From Alphaproteobacteria bacterium (GTDB taxonomy: Bacteria > Pseudomonadota > Alphaproteobacteria > Rhizobiales > Beijerinckiaceae): a stretch of DNA of 64,000 nt. Under the pieces are notes generated by a model. The model was not told the DNA's origin and made no database searches. It saw nothing but the letters and a program-made list of their open reading frames with translations. Below, piece by piece: positions 1 to 9,252 of this stretch. The position numbers and the translations under genes were made by a program. The DNA lies in NCBI GenBank assembly GCA_016869435.1, contig VGEB01000001.1:1-64000 (forward strand), read 5' to 3'. Numbering within the stretch: the first letter of the stretch is position 1; each line of letters starts with the position of its first letter.

Positions 1-242
1 CATCCGTCGTCAGGTCGAGGATAAAGGCGCGATGCCGAACATCCCGCCAAAGACGAACCGCAGATGGAAGAACTGCTTCTCGCCCTTCCTCTATCGCAAC
101 CGCAACGCCATCGAGCGGATGTTCGGGCGGCTGAAGGATTTCCGACGCATTGCAACGAGATATGATCGACTCGCAGCAAACTTCCTCGCAGCCGTCTGCC
201 TTGCCGCGACCGTCAGCTATTGGTTATGAGTCCGGAGCCTAA
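1..242 (+). mobile_element. 3' end of an IS5-family-like insertion sequence (C-terminal transposase fragment and terminal end; element continues off the left edge)
   Basis: ORF 32..229 ends in IERMFGRLKDFRRIATRYDRLAANFLAAVCLAATVSYWL, typical of IS5-family DDE transposase C-termini. It is followed closely by a probable terminal repeat (ggttatgagtccggagcc) and then unrelated sequence at about 240. Confidence 0.7.
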
Positions 243-305
243 GTCACGCGAGCTGATCCCCAGTTCGACGCTGAGTTCTTGAAGCAAATCATGGGGCTGA
301 GTCAT
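240..305 (-). pseudogene. 5' stub of an ORF interpreted as retron reverse transcriptase, interrupted by the IS end
   Basis: ATG (303-305) overlaps the effector stop as ATGA. It encodes MTQPHDLLQELSVELGISSRDL, then runs into the IS end. Position (msr-msd, effector, RT) matches Eco1-type retrons. Confidence 0.6.
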
Positions 306-1276
306 GACGGCACCCTAGAACCCGCTACAGTCTGTTTGACGTGTCGTGGTAGTGGCGTCGTCCTACTGATTGCGAGCGCAATATCTGCCTTACGGCGAGA
401 GCTATCAGAAATCGCTACTCCATCCTTGAAGCTGTAATCAAACGGATCACGGTCAATTAGAGCATAGAAATAGTCTTTTCCAGAGTAGGGCAACATCCTT
501 ATCCACCCGACTAATTGCAGGCAATACAATATGTTGCGTATTTCTTTCTCAGTCAAACCAAGACCAATGGCTTCAACAACTTTATATAGAACCCTTGTAT
601 TTATCGCAAAAGTTATGAAAACAATCCAGTAAACGCTAAACATGTTTCTCGCGTTGGCGGATTGCACGAGTAGCTCGGATTTTGGTGCAGATTCCAAATG
701 ACCATTAATAAAATTGATCATTTCTTTCTTGTGCGGGGAAGCCGACCTCAATATAAGTTTTCCGCCTCGATTTGTTCTCCACGGATAAAATCCCACAAAC
801 TCGTCACTATCCTTCTTTATTCGCTCTACGGGCCCAAACCGGATAAATGATTCTTCGTTTGCGTGCCGTTCTTTAAGTATAAGTCGTAACTTTGCGCGGA
901 TGTGTTCGTTGCTCGCAAAAGCGCCCAACTCCGCCAAGCTCCCGGGGCTCTCCGCTACAACAAGGATAACCGATGCTATATGCGCGATATCTTCTTCGAA
1001 CGAAATAAGGTCGTGATAATCGGTCTCTCGATAAAGTTGGTTAGCTTCTTCGGCTAATACTACGTGGCCCTTGAGTGGGCTTCTGACTTGAAAAGATCGA
1101 TAAAGATAGTCTCTCAAACTTTGAAATTGGTCCGACCTTTCCTTCGAAACTACGCCCCCACAAAAAAAGACAACTTTTGTCGGCCGGGCGACCCTTAATT
1201 TGTCCTCGTTCAGATCGGAGTAAAAACTGACGATTTCGTCGATCAACTGCTCTTTACCCTTGGAAGGCAGGAACAA
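302..1276 (-). CDS. Retron effector, nucleoside deoxyribosyltransferase-like (Eco1/St85-type)
   Basis: Motifs VVFFCGGVVS, DLISFEEDIAHIASVILVVAESPGSLAELGAFASNEHIRAKL and SFIRFGPVERIKK resemble the Ec86/Eco1 effector as I remember it (IFLCGGDV..., FPESPGSFTELGAFSNNENLRRKL, SFINYGPVRLLRK). Start uncertain: TTG at 1276 lies inside the msd hairpin; TTG at 1246 with upstream AAGGG is an alternative. Confidence 0.8.
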   Translation of the reverse strand: MFLPSKGKEQLIDEIVSFYSDLNEDKLRVARPTKVVFFCGGVVSKERSDQFQSLRDYLYRSFQVRSPLKGHVVLAEEANQLYRETDYHDLISFEEDIAHIASVILVVAESPGSLAELGAFASNEHIRAKLRLILKERHANEESFIRFGPVERIKKDSDEFVGFYPWRTNRGGKLILRSASPHKKEMINFINGHLESAPKSELLVQSANARNMFSVYWIVFITFAINTRVLYKVVEAIGLGLTEKEIRNILYCLQLVGWIRMLPYSGKDYFYALIDRDPFDYSFKDGVAISDSSRRKADIALAISRTTPLPRHVKQTVAGSRVPS

Positions 1277-1428
1277 GCTGGAGAGCCAGCGGCAGGAGCA
1301 ACGCGACTAGAGATGGCTCTCCAGCTTGTTCCTGCCGTTAAGCGCTAACAATAACGTTCCGTCTGGCGAAGCGCCCGACAGAGCCGAGACAGATAAGCTG
1401 ATTCGGCTCGCACGCGTAAAAAGCAATT
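1245..1428 (-). ncRNA. Retron msr-msd non-coding RNA
   Basis: a1 (1416-1428, AATTGCTTTTTAC on the minus strand) pairs with a2 (1245-1257, GTAAAGAGCAGTT) over 13 bp with 2 G-U. msr stem-loops at 1381-1409 and 1361-1379. msd 23-bp perfect hairpin: arms 1266-1288 and 1314-1336, 25-nt loop. Located directly upstream of the effector. Confidence 0.75.
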
Positions 1429-1431
1429 TTT

Positions 1432-1461
1432 AGTATGGAGGAATTCGTGTCTACGCGTCAA
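1432..1461 (-). promoter_or_regulatory. Putative sigma70-type promoter for the retron RNA
   Basis: Minus-strand TTGACG (1456-1461), 18-nt spacer, CATACT (1432-1437). The expected start falls at about the a1 5' end (around 1425-1428). Confidence 0.45.
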
Positions 1462-1485
1462 ATAAAAGTGTACCGAATTACGTTG

Positions 1486-1524
1486 CAGCATGGCGATCAA
1501 TGCCGAGCTATCGACGACGATCAT
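1486..1524 (-). pseudogene. vapC: Truncated vapC (PIN-domain toxin) 5' end
   Basis: ATG overlaps the vapB stop (ATGA). It encodes MIVVDSSALIAML, a typical VapC N-terminus, then loses homology at about 1485 where the retron-bearing segment begins. Confidence 0.65.
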
Positions 1525-1769
1525 GGCTCGTTGATGTCGTCCATGATCTCCTGTGGAGAACGCGGATCGAGAATCGGCAAGGCGGCGATTTCGGCGCCCA
1601 ACGCCTGCATCTGTTCGACCGTCATGCGACGTCGACGTCGCGCCGGCGCCACGCCCGCCGCCCGCGCGGACTCTTCCAGCGCCTGACGGACGGCCTCGTC
1701 GACGGAAACCCGGCGAGCCGCCGCGAGGCGCTCGGCCAGGGCCTCGGTCTCTCGGGAAAGCGCGATCAT
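1521..1769 (-). CDS. vapB: VapB-family antitoxin
   Basis: 82 aa MIALSRETEALAERLAAARRVSVDEAVRQALEESARAAG..., antitoxin-like RHH/Rv0623-type sequence, followed by the vapC start. Confidence 0.75.
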   Translation of the reverse strand: MIALSRETEALAERLAAARRVSVDEAVRQALEESARAAGVAPARRRRRMTVEQMQALGAEIAALPILDPRSPQEIMDDINEP

Positions 1770-1807
1770 GGCGCAAAGTTTAACATGACTGGGAAAGAAA
1801 GTCCGGC

Positions 1808-3169
1808 CTATTCCCGCTTCGCCTTTTTCGCCGCCTGCCCCACACGAAACGAGACCGCCCAGCCCGGTTTCTCCATCTGCCTACCACGCGCCACGGCGAG
1901 CGCGTCTGGGGCGACATCCTTGGTAATGACGGAGCCGGAGCCGACATAGGCGCCCTGCCCGATCGTCACTGGCGCCACGAGCGATGAATTGGAGCCGATG
2001 AAGGCGTTGTCGCCGATCGTCGTGCGATATTTGAGAAAGCCGTCATAGTTGCAGGTGATGGTTCCCGCGCCGATATTGGCGTTCACGCCGATGTCGGCGT
2101 CGCCGATATAGCTCAGATGATTGACCTTGGCGCCCCGCGCGACATTGGCGTTCTTGATCTCAACGAAATTTCCCGCCTTCGCTTTTTCCGCAAGCGCCGC
2201 GCCAGGCCGCAACCGTGCGAAGGGACCAACGCTCGCGCCTTCGCCGACCTGCGCGCCTTCGAGATGGGAAAAGGCGTGGATCATGGCGCCGTCAGCGATG
2301 GCGACGCCGGGGCCGATGACGACATGCGGCTCGATCGTCACGTCGCGGCCGATCTGCGTATCGGCGCAAAGAAAGACGGTTTCCGGCGCAATCATCGTCG
2401 CGCCGCCCGCCATGACCGCGCGGCGCAGCCGCGTCTGCGCCACGGCCTCGGCTTGAGAGAGCTGGATTCGGTCGTTGACGCCGAGCACTTCGCTTTCATC
2501 GGCGATGACGACTTTCGCTTGGCGTCCGTCGGCCCGCGCGAGCTCAACGACGTCAGTGAGGTAGAACTCGCCCTTGGCGTTCTTATTGTCGATCCTTTCG
2601 AGCAGGCGGAGCGCGTGGGCGCCGTCGATCGCCATCAGGCCGCCATTGCAGAGCGTGACTGCGCGTTCTTCCTCGCTCGCGTCTTTCTCCTCGCGGATCG
2701 CGGCGAGACGCCCCGAGGCGTCGCGCAACAGTCGGCCGTAACCGAATGGGTTGAAGGCTTCAAAGCCAAGAACCGCGACGGCGGCGCCTTCGGCGATAGC
2801 CGCTCGCAACGCGCCGATCGTCGGCGCGGTCAGGAGCGGCGTGTCGGCGAACAGCACGATGAGGTCGTCGCACCCTTCTGCGATGGCGGTGCGCGCGGCG
2901 AGAACGGCGTGCGCGGTGCCGCGCCTTTCGCTTTGGACGAACATTTGCGCGTCGGGAACGTAGCGGCGCGCTTCCGCGCCGACGTCGTCGCGTCCAGGGC
3001 CGACGATCACCGCGACCCGGCTGACGCCCGCCGCGACCGCGCTTGCCAGCACATTGGCGAGCATGGACCGGCCGGCGACTTCATGCAGCGCCTTTGGGCG
3101 GTCGGATTTCATCCTTGTGCCCTCGCCGGCGGCGAGGACGATCGCGAGCGCGCTTCTTTCTGTCGGCAT
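1808..3169 (-). CDS. glmU: Bifunctional UDP-N-acetylglucosamine diphosphorylase/glucosamine-1-phosphate N-acetyltransferase
   Basis: 453 aa; [25 protein letters not shown] nucleotidyltransferase motif plus left-handed beta-helix acyltransferase C-terminus. Confidence 0.97.
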   Translation of the reverse strand: MPTERSALAIVLAAGEGTRMKSDRPKALHEVAGRSMLANVLASAVAAGVSRVAVIVGPGRDDVGAEARRYVPDAQMFVQSERRGTAHAVLAARTAIAEGCDDLIVLFADTPLLTAPTIGALRAAIAEGAAVAVLGFEAFNPFGYGRLLRDASGRLAAIREEKDASEEERAVTLCNGGLMAIDGAHALRLLERIDNKNAKGEFYLTDVVELARADGRQAKVVIADESEVLGVNDRIQLSQAEAVAQTRLRRAVMAGGATMIAPETVFLCADTQIGRDVTIEPHVVIGPGVAIADGAMIHAFSHLEGAQVGEGASVGPFARLRPGAALAEKAKAGNFVEIKNANVARGAKVNHLSYIGDADIGVNANIGAGTITCNYDGFLKYRTTIGDNAFIGSNSSLVAPVTIGQGAYVGSGSVITKDVAPDALAVARGRQMEKPGWAVSFRVGQAAKKAKRE

Positions 3170-3416
3170 CGGGCGCCCAGTGGCTAGACGTTGCGTAAGG
3201 AATCGGCGCAGCGACGCCGCTCAGGCCGCGGTTCTGGCAGATTCGAGCCGCCGAGCGCAAGGCGCCGCGGCCTTCGCGCGCAGCCAACAAAAACCGCCAA
3301 GAAAACCATTTTGTCTCCTCAGCTTTCTTGTATAGAGGGACAGTCGCCAGCCCAGCGCCGCAATAAGGCTCAATCGCCCGTTCTGGACCGCTCGGATCGG
3401 CTTCCTTCGGTAACGC

Positions 3417-4961
3417 ATGTTCGAACGTCGAGATGTTTTGAAAGCGGGGTTGGGCGCAATCGCGGTGGGAATTGTCCCGCCGGCGTCAAGCGCGGAAACT
3501 GCCGGCCAGACGGCGAATCCGAAGGCTCCGGAATCGGCGCCTTTTTCCCGAGAAATGATCGTCGAGTTGGCGCGCGCGCTGGCCGCTAAGCCCTACACGC
3601 CGCCGCGGACCGACCTTCCCGAACCTTTCGCCAATCTCTCTTACGAACAGTTCGTCGGAATCAAGACGAAGCCGGACTCGACGATATGGCGTCCGGACAA
3701 CGCCGGTTTCAGCATCGAGCCACTTCACCGCGGCCATATTTTTGCAGCCGCCGTGGACATCTACCTCGTAGAGGACGGCGCCGCCACGCGTCTGCCCTAT
3801 GAAAAGCGCCGCTTCGATTATGGCGCCTTGAATGTTCCGGAGAAGCTGCCCGACCTTGCATTCTCGGGGTTCCGGGTGCTTCACGCCCGACATGGCGACT
3901 CCGAGGCTGAGCTCGCCTTATTCCAAGGGGCTAGTTTCTACCGCGCGGTCGCGCGCGGACAGAATCTAGGCGTGACGGCTCGCGGTTTGTCGATTCGAAC
4001 CGCCGATCCGCGCGGCGAGGAGTTTCCGGCGTTTCGAAGCTTCTGGATCGAGAAGCCCGCCTTGGGCGACAACGCTCTCGTCATCCACGCGCTCCTCGAC
4101 TCGCCCAGCGTCGCCGGCGTTTACCGATTCACGCTGCGGCCAGGCGAAGCGACGCTCATCGACACGGAATTGACGCTCTATCCGCGGACGGCGATCGATC
4201 ATTTCGGCCTCGCCGGCTTTGCGGCGACCTCGCTCTTCACGCCCCTCGACCGCGCAAGGCCGGACGACTGGCGGCCGATGGTCGCCGACATCAACGGCAT
4301 TCAGATGCTCACCGGCCAGCGCGAATGGCTTTGGCGGCCAGTGTCAAACCGGGAGATTTTGCAGTTCTCCTCTTTCGTCGACGGAAATCCGCAGGGATTC
4401 GGCGCGCTGATCCGGCAGCGCGACATCGAAGATTACGAGGACGATCAACAGCACTGGGAGCGTCGTCCGTCGCTTTGGGTCGAACCGCTTGGCGACTGGA
4501 GCGACGGGGCGCTTCAACTCGTTGAGATTCCGTCTGAATCAGAAATCAACGCCAATATCGTCGCCTATTGGCGACCCAAGACCGCTCTCGCCGCCGGCAA
4601 GGAGACATCCTTTGCCTATCGGCAATTCTGGTGCTGGGAGCCGCCGGCGCGGCCGCCGCTGGCGATCGCCGAGAGCGCGCGCTCCGGCCGCGCGCCGGGA
4701 GCGAAGCTCCGCCGTTTTGTCGTCGTCTTTTCGGGCGAACTATTGGCGGACCCGCAACGCACGGCGCGGCTTAAGGCGGCGTTGACGACCTCTCCCGGAT
4801 TGGCGACCAATATTCAGACCTATCTGAATCCCTCAGCGAAGTCGTGCCGCGTTGTCTTCGACGTGGACCCCTCCGGCGAGAACTTCTGCGAGCTTCGGCT
4901 TGTTCTCCAGTCGGATGAACGCCCGATCAGCGAGACCTGGCTCTACCGATGGACGTCTTGA
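3417..4961 (+). CDS. opgG: Periplasmic glucan biosynthesis protein OpgG/OpgD (MdoG family) with Tat-like signal
   Basis: 514 aa; RRDVLKAGLGAIAVG signal, NLSYEQFVGIKTKPDSTIW, IEPLHRG and REWLWRPV motifs; overlaps opgH. Confidence 0.9.
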   Translation: MFERRDVLKAGLGAIAVGIVPPASSAETAGQTANPKAPESAPFSREMIVELARALAAKPYTPPRTDLPEPFANLSYEQFVGIKTKPDSTIWRPDNAGFSIEPLHRGHIFAAAVDIYLVEDGAATRLPYEKRRFDYGALNVPEKLPDLAFSGFRVLHARHGDSEAELALFQGASFYRAVARGQNLGVTARGLSIRTADPRGEEFPAFRSFWIEKPALGDNALVIHALLDSPSVAGVYRFTLRPGEATLIDTELTLYPRTAIDHFGLAGFAATSLFTPLDRARPDDWRPMVADINGIQMLTGQREWLWRPVSNREILQFSSFVDGNPQGFGALIRQRDIEDYEDDQQHWERRPSLWVEPLGDWSDGALQLVEIPSESEINANIVAYWRPKTALAAGKETSFAYRQFWCWEPPARPPLAIAESARSGRAPGAKLRRFVVVFSGELLADPQRTARLKAALTTSPGLATNIQTYLNPSAKSCRVVFDVDPSGENFCELRLVLQSDERPISETWLYRWTS

Positions 4962-7174
4962 CTTTCGCCTTAGACGACCCGCCGACGGCGGTGGAGCGGA
5001 ACGCCGGCGGTTCCGATCCCGCCGCCGCGCCGCCGACTCCTGTTGAGAGCCGGTTGTCCATGCCGGCGCAGAATATTTTCAAGTTCGAGAGGCGCCAGCG
5101 GCGAAAAGCCGAGGCGCCGTGGCTGTGGCGCACGCCATGGTTCGCGCGGCTTGTAACTTTCGGCGGCGGTTTCGCGCTGACCGCCTATGGCGCGCACGAA
5201 ATGTACAAAGTCGTCGACGTCGGCGGCGTGACGACGCTCAAATGGGCGCTGCTGGGGCTGTTCGTCCTCAATTTCTCCTGGATCGCGCTGTCCTTCGCAA
5301 GTTGCGTCGTCGGTTTCGCCGCGCTGATGCGCCAGCGCCGGCGCGCGCCGCTGCCGTCGTCGCTCGCCGAGCCCACGGCCGTCGTAATGCCGATCTATAA
5401 CGAGGCGCCCAGCCGCGTCTTCGCCGCCTTGCAGACCATCTATGAAGATGTGCAGGCGACGGGCCTTGGCGCGCATTTCGATTGGTTTTTCCTTTCCGAT
5501 ACGACCAATCCCGATATTTGGGTCGCGGAAGAACGCGCCTTCGTCGCCATCCGCCGACGTCTCGGCCCGCAGGCGCGCATTTTCTACAGGCGGCGCGAAA
5601 AGAACACGGCGCGCAAAGCGGGCAATATCGAGGATTTCGTCTCGCGTTGGGGCGGGGCCTATACGCACATGGTCGTGCTCGACGCTGACAGCCTGATGTC
5701 CGGCCCGACCATCGTGCAACTCGCCGCTGCGATGGAAGCCGACCCCGACAGCGGCATCATCCAGACGCTGCCGCTCATCGTCAACCGCAACACGCTGTTC
5801 GCCAGGGTCCAGCAATTCGCCGCGCGCATCTATGGTCCGGTGATCGCGGCCGGACTGTCGGCCTGGATGGGCCGCGACGGCAATTATTGGGGCCATAACG
5901 CCATCATTCGCACGGAAGCCTTCGCGAAGCACTGCGGCCTTCCAGACCTGCGCGGCCGTCCGCCTTGGGGCGGCCATATCCTCTCTCACGACTTCGTCGA
6001 AGCGGCGCTTATTCGGCGCGCCGGCTATGCGGTCTATATGATGCCGACGCTCGGCGGCTCCTTTGAGGAAAGCCCGCCGTCGCTGATCGACCTCTCGATC
6101 CGCGACCGTCGCTGGTGTCAGGGCAATCTGCAGCATGCGCGCGTGTTGTTCGGCAAGGGCTTTCACTGGGCGTCGCGACAGCATTTCCTCACCGGAATCT
6201 TCGGCTATCTGACTTCGCCGCTGTGGCTCCTGCAACTGCTCATCGGTATCGTCATCGTCTTTCAGGCGAGCTATTTCCGGCCGGAATATTTCACCGGCGA
6301 ATTCGCGCTTTTCCCGACGTTTCCACGGTTCGACGCGGAGCGGTCGCTCGAACTCTTTGGCCTCACCATGGGCATCCTGCTCGCGCCCAAGCTCTTGGGG
6401 TTGATCGTCGCCGTCTCCGAGCCGGAAACGCGCAAAGGCTCCGGCGGCGTGATCATGCTGCTGATCTCGACCCTGTTCGAGGTCGTGCTGTCCGCCCTGC
6501 TCGCGCCGATCATGATGCTGATTCAGACCGGCCATGTGCTGCACATCGTCTTCGGATTTGACACGGGTTGGGATCCGCAGCGACGCGACGACGGCTCCGT
6601 GCCGTTCACTGACATCGTCCGCCGTCATATTTGGCATGTCGCGCTCGGACTCCTGAGCCTTATCGCCGGCTTCATGATCTCGACCTCGCTCGTCGCCTGG
6701 ATGTCCCCGACGATCGCCGGCCTGGTGCTCGCGATCTTCATCTCCTGGGCCACGAGCCAGCGATGGCTCGGCCTTGTATTTCGTCGCGCTGGCGTGCTGA
6801 CGACTCCCGAAGAAACGACGACGCCGCCAATCGCCAAGCGCGGCAAGGCGCTGACCAAGGCGCTCGCCCGCGCCGGCGAAGACGACGTCAACGGTCTGCT
6901 CGCAATTCACGCCGACCCGGATTTGCGCGAGCTGCATGAAAACTGGCTGCCGACTCGGCGTCCACGGCAGCGGGGGCAGATCAGCGCCGACCGCGCTCTG
7001 GCCGAGGCCAAAATCGCCGACGCCGAGACGATCGAGGATGCAGTCAATTGGCTGAACCGCGGCGAGCGGCTCGTGGCGCTCTCCGACCGCGCGCTGATCG
7101 GCATGATCGCGCGCCTGCCGCGCCGCGCCGAACTCGCGGCTGCGGCGCAAAGAACTGCGCGCGCCGCGGAGTGA
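4949..7174 (+). CDS. opgH: Glucans biosynthesis glucosyltransferase MdoH/OpgH
   Basis: 741 aa multi-TM GT2; VVMPIYNEAPSRVFA, VLDADSLMSG, RDRRWCQGNLQH. Confidence 0.95.
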   Translation: MDVLTFALDDPPTAVERNAGGSDPAAAPPTPVESRLSMPAQNIFKFERRQRRKAEAPWLWRTPWFARLVTFGGGFALTAYGAHEMYKVVDVGGVTTLKWALLGLFVLNFSWIALSFASCVVGFAALMRQRRRAPLPSSLAEPTAVVMPIYNEAPSRVFAALQTIYEDVQATGLGAHFDWFFLSDTTNPDIWVAEERAFVAIRRRLGPQARIFYRRREKNTARKAGNIEDFVSRWGGAYTHMVVLDADSLMSGPTIVQLAAAMEADPDSGIIQTLPLIVNRNTLFARVQQFAARIYGPVIAAGLSAWMGRDGNYWGHNAIIRTEAFAKHCGLPDLRGRPPWGGHILSHDFVEAALIRRAGYAVYMMPTLGGSFEESPPSLIDLSIRDRRWCQGNLQHARVLFGKGFHWASRQHFLTGIFGYLTSPLWLLQLLIGIVIVFQASYFRPEYFTGEFALFPTFPRFDAERSLELFGLTMGILLAPKLLGLIVAVSEPETRKGSGGVIMLLISTLFEVVLSALLAPIMMLIQTGHVLHIVFGFDTGWDPQRRDDGSVPFTDIVRRHIWHVALGLLSLIAGFMISTSLVAWMSPTIAGLVLAIFISWATSQRWLGLVFRRAGVLTTPEETTTPPIAKRGKALTKALARAGEDDVNGLLAIHADPDLRELHENWLPTRRPRQRGQISADRALAEAKIADAETIEDAVNWLNRGERLVALSDRALIGMIARLPRRAELAAAAQRTARAAE

Positions 7175-7202
7175 CCGCGACAGAGATGAGGCTGATTGGC
7201 CG

Positions 7203-7547
7203 GTGACTCGCATCTACAAGCTCGTCTCGCGCGCCGACTGGAACGCAGCGGAAGCGTCTGGCGTCTTCAACGGCGCCGCGATCGACATCGCCGACGGCTT
7301 CATTCACTTTTCGACCGCCGAGCAGGTCGAGGAAACGGGGGCGAAATATTTCGCCGGCCGAACCGATCTGCTGCTGGTCGCGGTGGACGCCGCCGCGCTT
7401 GGCGAGGCGCTCAAATGGGAAGTTTCGCGCGGCGGCGCGCTGTTTCCGCATCTCTATGCATCGCTGCCCTTTGCGAAAGTCGCGCGCGTCGATCCGCTTT
7501 CGATCGGCGCGAATGGCCGGCACGACTTCTCTAACATTCTCGAATGA
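7203..7547 (+). CDS. DUF952 domain-containing protein
   Basis: 114 aa; [21 protein letters not shown]...[22 protein letters not shown], characteristic DUF952 pattern. Confidence 0.85.
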   Translation: MTRIYKLVSRADWNAAEASGVFNGAAIDIADGFIHFSTAEQVEETGAKYFAGRTDLLLVAVDAAALGEALKWEVSRGGALFPHLYASLPFAKVARVDPLSIGANGRHDFSNILE

Positions 7548-8605
7548 TCGACGCTTTCGCCATCGCGTCGCCGCTCCTGCGCCTGTTCGACGCTGAAACG
7601 GCCCATCGCGCAACGATCGCCGCGCTGAAGGCGCTGCCGCCGCGCGCGCCGGCGCCCGATGATCCGCGCCTCGCGGTTTCAGCCTTTGGGCTCGACTTTC
7701 CCAATCCGATCGGGCTTGCGGCAGGCTTCGACAAGAATGCCGAAGTCGCCGACGCGATGCTCGGCTTCGGCTTCGGCTTCGTCGAAGTGGGGACGCTGAC
7801 GCCGCGCGCGCAGCCCGGCAATCCGCGCCCGCGCGCCTTCCGCCTCATCGAGGATCGCGCCGTGATCAATCGTTACGGCTTCAACAATGACGGCCATGCG
7901 CCGGCGCTGGCGCGCCTGTCGAAGCGCGCGCGACGAGGGATTGTCGGCGTCAATGTCGGCGCCAACAAGGATTCAGACGATCGGATGGCGGACTATGTCG
8001 CCGGCGTTCGCGCCTTCGCCGAGGTCGCAAGCTATTTTACGATCAACGTCAGTTCGCCGAATACGCCGGGACTGCGCGATCTGCAGGAGCCGAAAGCGCT
8101 TTCCGATCTGCTTGCAAGAGTGATCGACGCGCGCGACGCCGCGCGCGTCAGGCGCCACGTGCTCTTAAAAATCGCGCCGGACCTAACGCTCGATCAGCTC
8201 GATAGCGTCGTGCGCGTCGCGCGCGATAAGCGCATCGACGGGATGATCGTGTCGAACACGACGGTGTCGCGCCCCGTGACGCTGCGCTCGCCTTTGGCGA
8301 AGGAAAGCGGCGGCCTTTCCGGCGCGCCCCTCTTCGATCTTTCGACGCACATGCTCGCGCAAACTTTTCTACGCGTCGAAGGACAGTTTCCACTGATCGG
8401 CGTCGGCGGCGTCGACAGCGCGGAAGCGGCGCTCGCCAAGATCGAAGCCGGCGCGACGCTGGTGCAGCTCTATTCCGCGCTCGTTTATGAGGGACCCAGC
8501 CTTGTCAAGCGCATCAAGCGCGGCCAGATCGAAACGATCGAGCGAAGCAAGGAGCCTCTGGCGGCGATGATCGGCAAATGTGCTATCGCGTTATGCCGTG
8601 CATAG
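7544..8605 (+). CDS. pyrD: Dihydroorotate dehydrogenase (quinone)
   Basis: 353 aa; [53 protein letters not shown]. Confidence 0.97.
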   Translation: MIDAFAIASPLLRLFDAETAHRATIAALKALPPRAPAPDDPRLAVSAFGLDFPNPIGLAAGFDKNAEVADAMLGFGFGFVEVGTLTPRAQPGNPRPRAFRLIEDRAVINRYGFNNDGHAPALARLSKRARRGIVGVNVGANKDSDDRMADYVAGVRAFAEVASYFTINVSSPNTPGLRDLQEPKALSDLLARVIDARDAARVRRHVLLKIAPDLTLDQLDSVVRVARDKRIDGMIVSNTTVSRPVTLRSPLAKESGGLSGAPLFDLSTHMLAQTFLRVEGQFPLIGVGGVDSAEAALAKIEAGATLVQLYSALVYEGPSLVKRIKRGQIETIERSKEPLAAMIGKCAIALCRA

Positions 8606-8709
8606 TAAATCTCGTACTGACGCAGCCCGAGAAAGCAAAGCCCGTCGCGTCTTCCATATGACAGCGCTCGATGCTATCGAGCGCGCAACTCAACGAAAGA
8701 GGAACGACG

Positions 8710-9252
8710 ATGACCGACCATATCTGGCTGGCGACGGGCGAAGCGACGGTTCTGGCGGCTGACGGACAATATACCGACGCCATGCCGGAAGTGATGATCG
8801 GCAACGTCAAGGGACCGGTCGGGCACGCCTTCGCCAGCATGGCGGGTCAGGTCGCCGGCCATCCGCGCATGTTCGTCATCCGCGATCTCAATCAGCAAGT
8901 TCGCCCCGCCACGATGATGACCACCAAAATGACGGTCAAATCGGAAGAATATGTCGAGCTCCTTGGCGGCGTGGTGCAGGCCGCGACCGGCGACGCCATC
9001 GTCGACTGCGTCGCCGAGGGGATTCTCCCCAAGGATCAGCTCAACGAGCTCTGCATGGTCATCATGGTCTGGCTCGATCCGCGTTGCGCCAAGCACAAGA
9101 AGCTCGACAAGAAAGACTTGTATCGCACGAATTACGAAGCGACCAAGCTCGCGATCTCACGCGCCATCAAGGGCGAGCCGACGGCCGACGAACTCATCGC
9201 CAACCGCAAGAGCGTGCAGCATTACGCGCTTGAAGGCGTCTTCGAGGATTGA
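8710..9252 (+). CDS. Formaldehyde-activating enzyme (Fae) paralog
   Basis: ATG at 8710 (MTDHIWLATGEATV...). Fae-like VQAATGDAIVDCVAEGILPKDQLNELCMVIMVWLDP...NYEATKLAISRAIKGEPTADELIANRKS. Divergent from canonical Fae. Confidence 0.85.
   Translation: MTDHIWLATGEATVLAADGQYTDAMPEVMIGNVKGPVGHAFASMAGQVAGHPRMFVIRDLNQQVRPATMMTTKMTVKSEEYVELLGGVVQAATGDAIVDCVAEGILPKDQLNELCMVIMVWLDPRCAKHKKLDKKDLYRTNYEATKLAISRAIKGEPTADELIANRKSVQHYALEGVFED

Noticed and set aside
1266-1336. Initially read the 23-bp perfect inverted repeat as a REP element or transposon terminal repeat
   Set aside because: Its position between two msr-like stem-loops and an a2 that pairs with an upstream a1, directly before a retron effector, is better explained as the msd hairpin.
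1345-1776. 143-aa minus-strand ORF called across vapB and the vapC stub
   Set aside because: Out of frame with VapB. Only its internal MIVVDSSALIAML segment is meaningful (vapC remnant); the rest is a frame artefact plus retron-island sequence.
4970-7213. 747-aa minus-strand ORF opposite opgH (likewise 11808-13649, 18417-20399, 2117-3187, 59319-60788)
   Set aside because: Antisense shadow ORFs caused by high GC3. Composition is Arg/Asp/His-rich without recognisable domains, while the opposite strand encodes a clear conserved protein.
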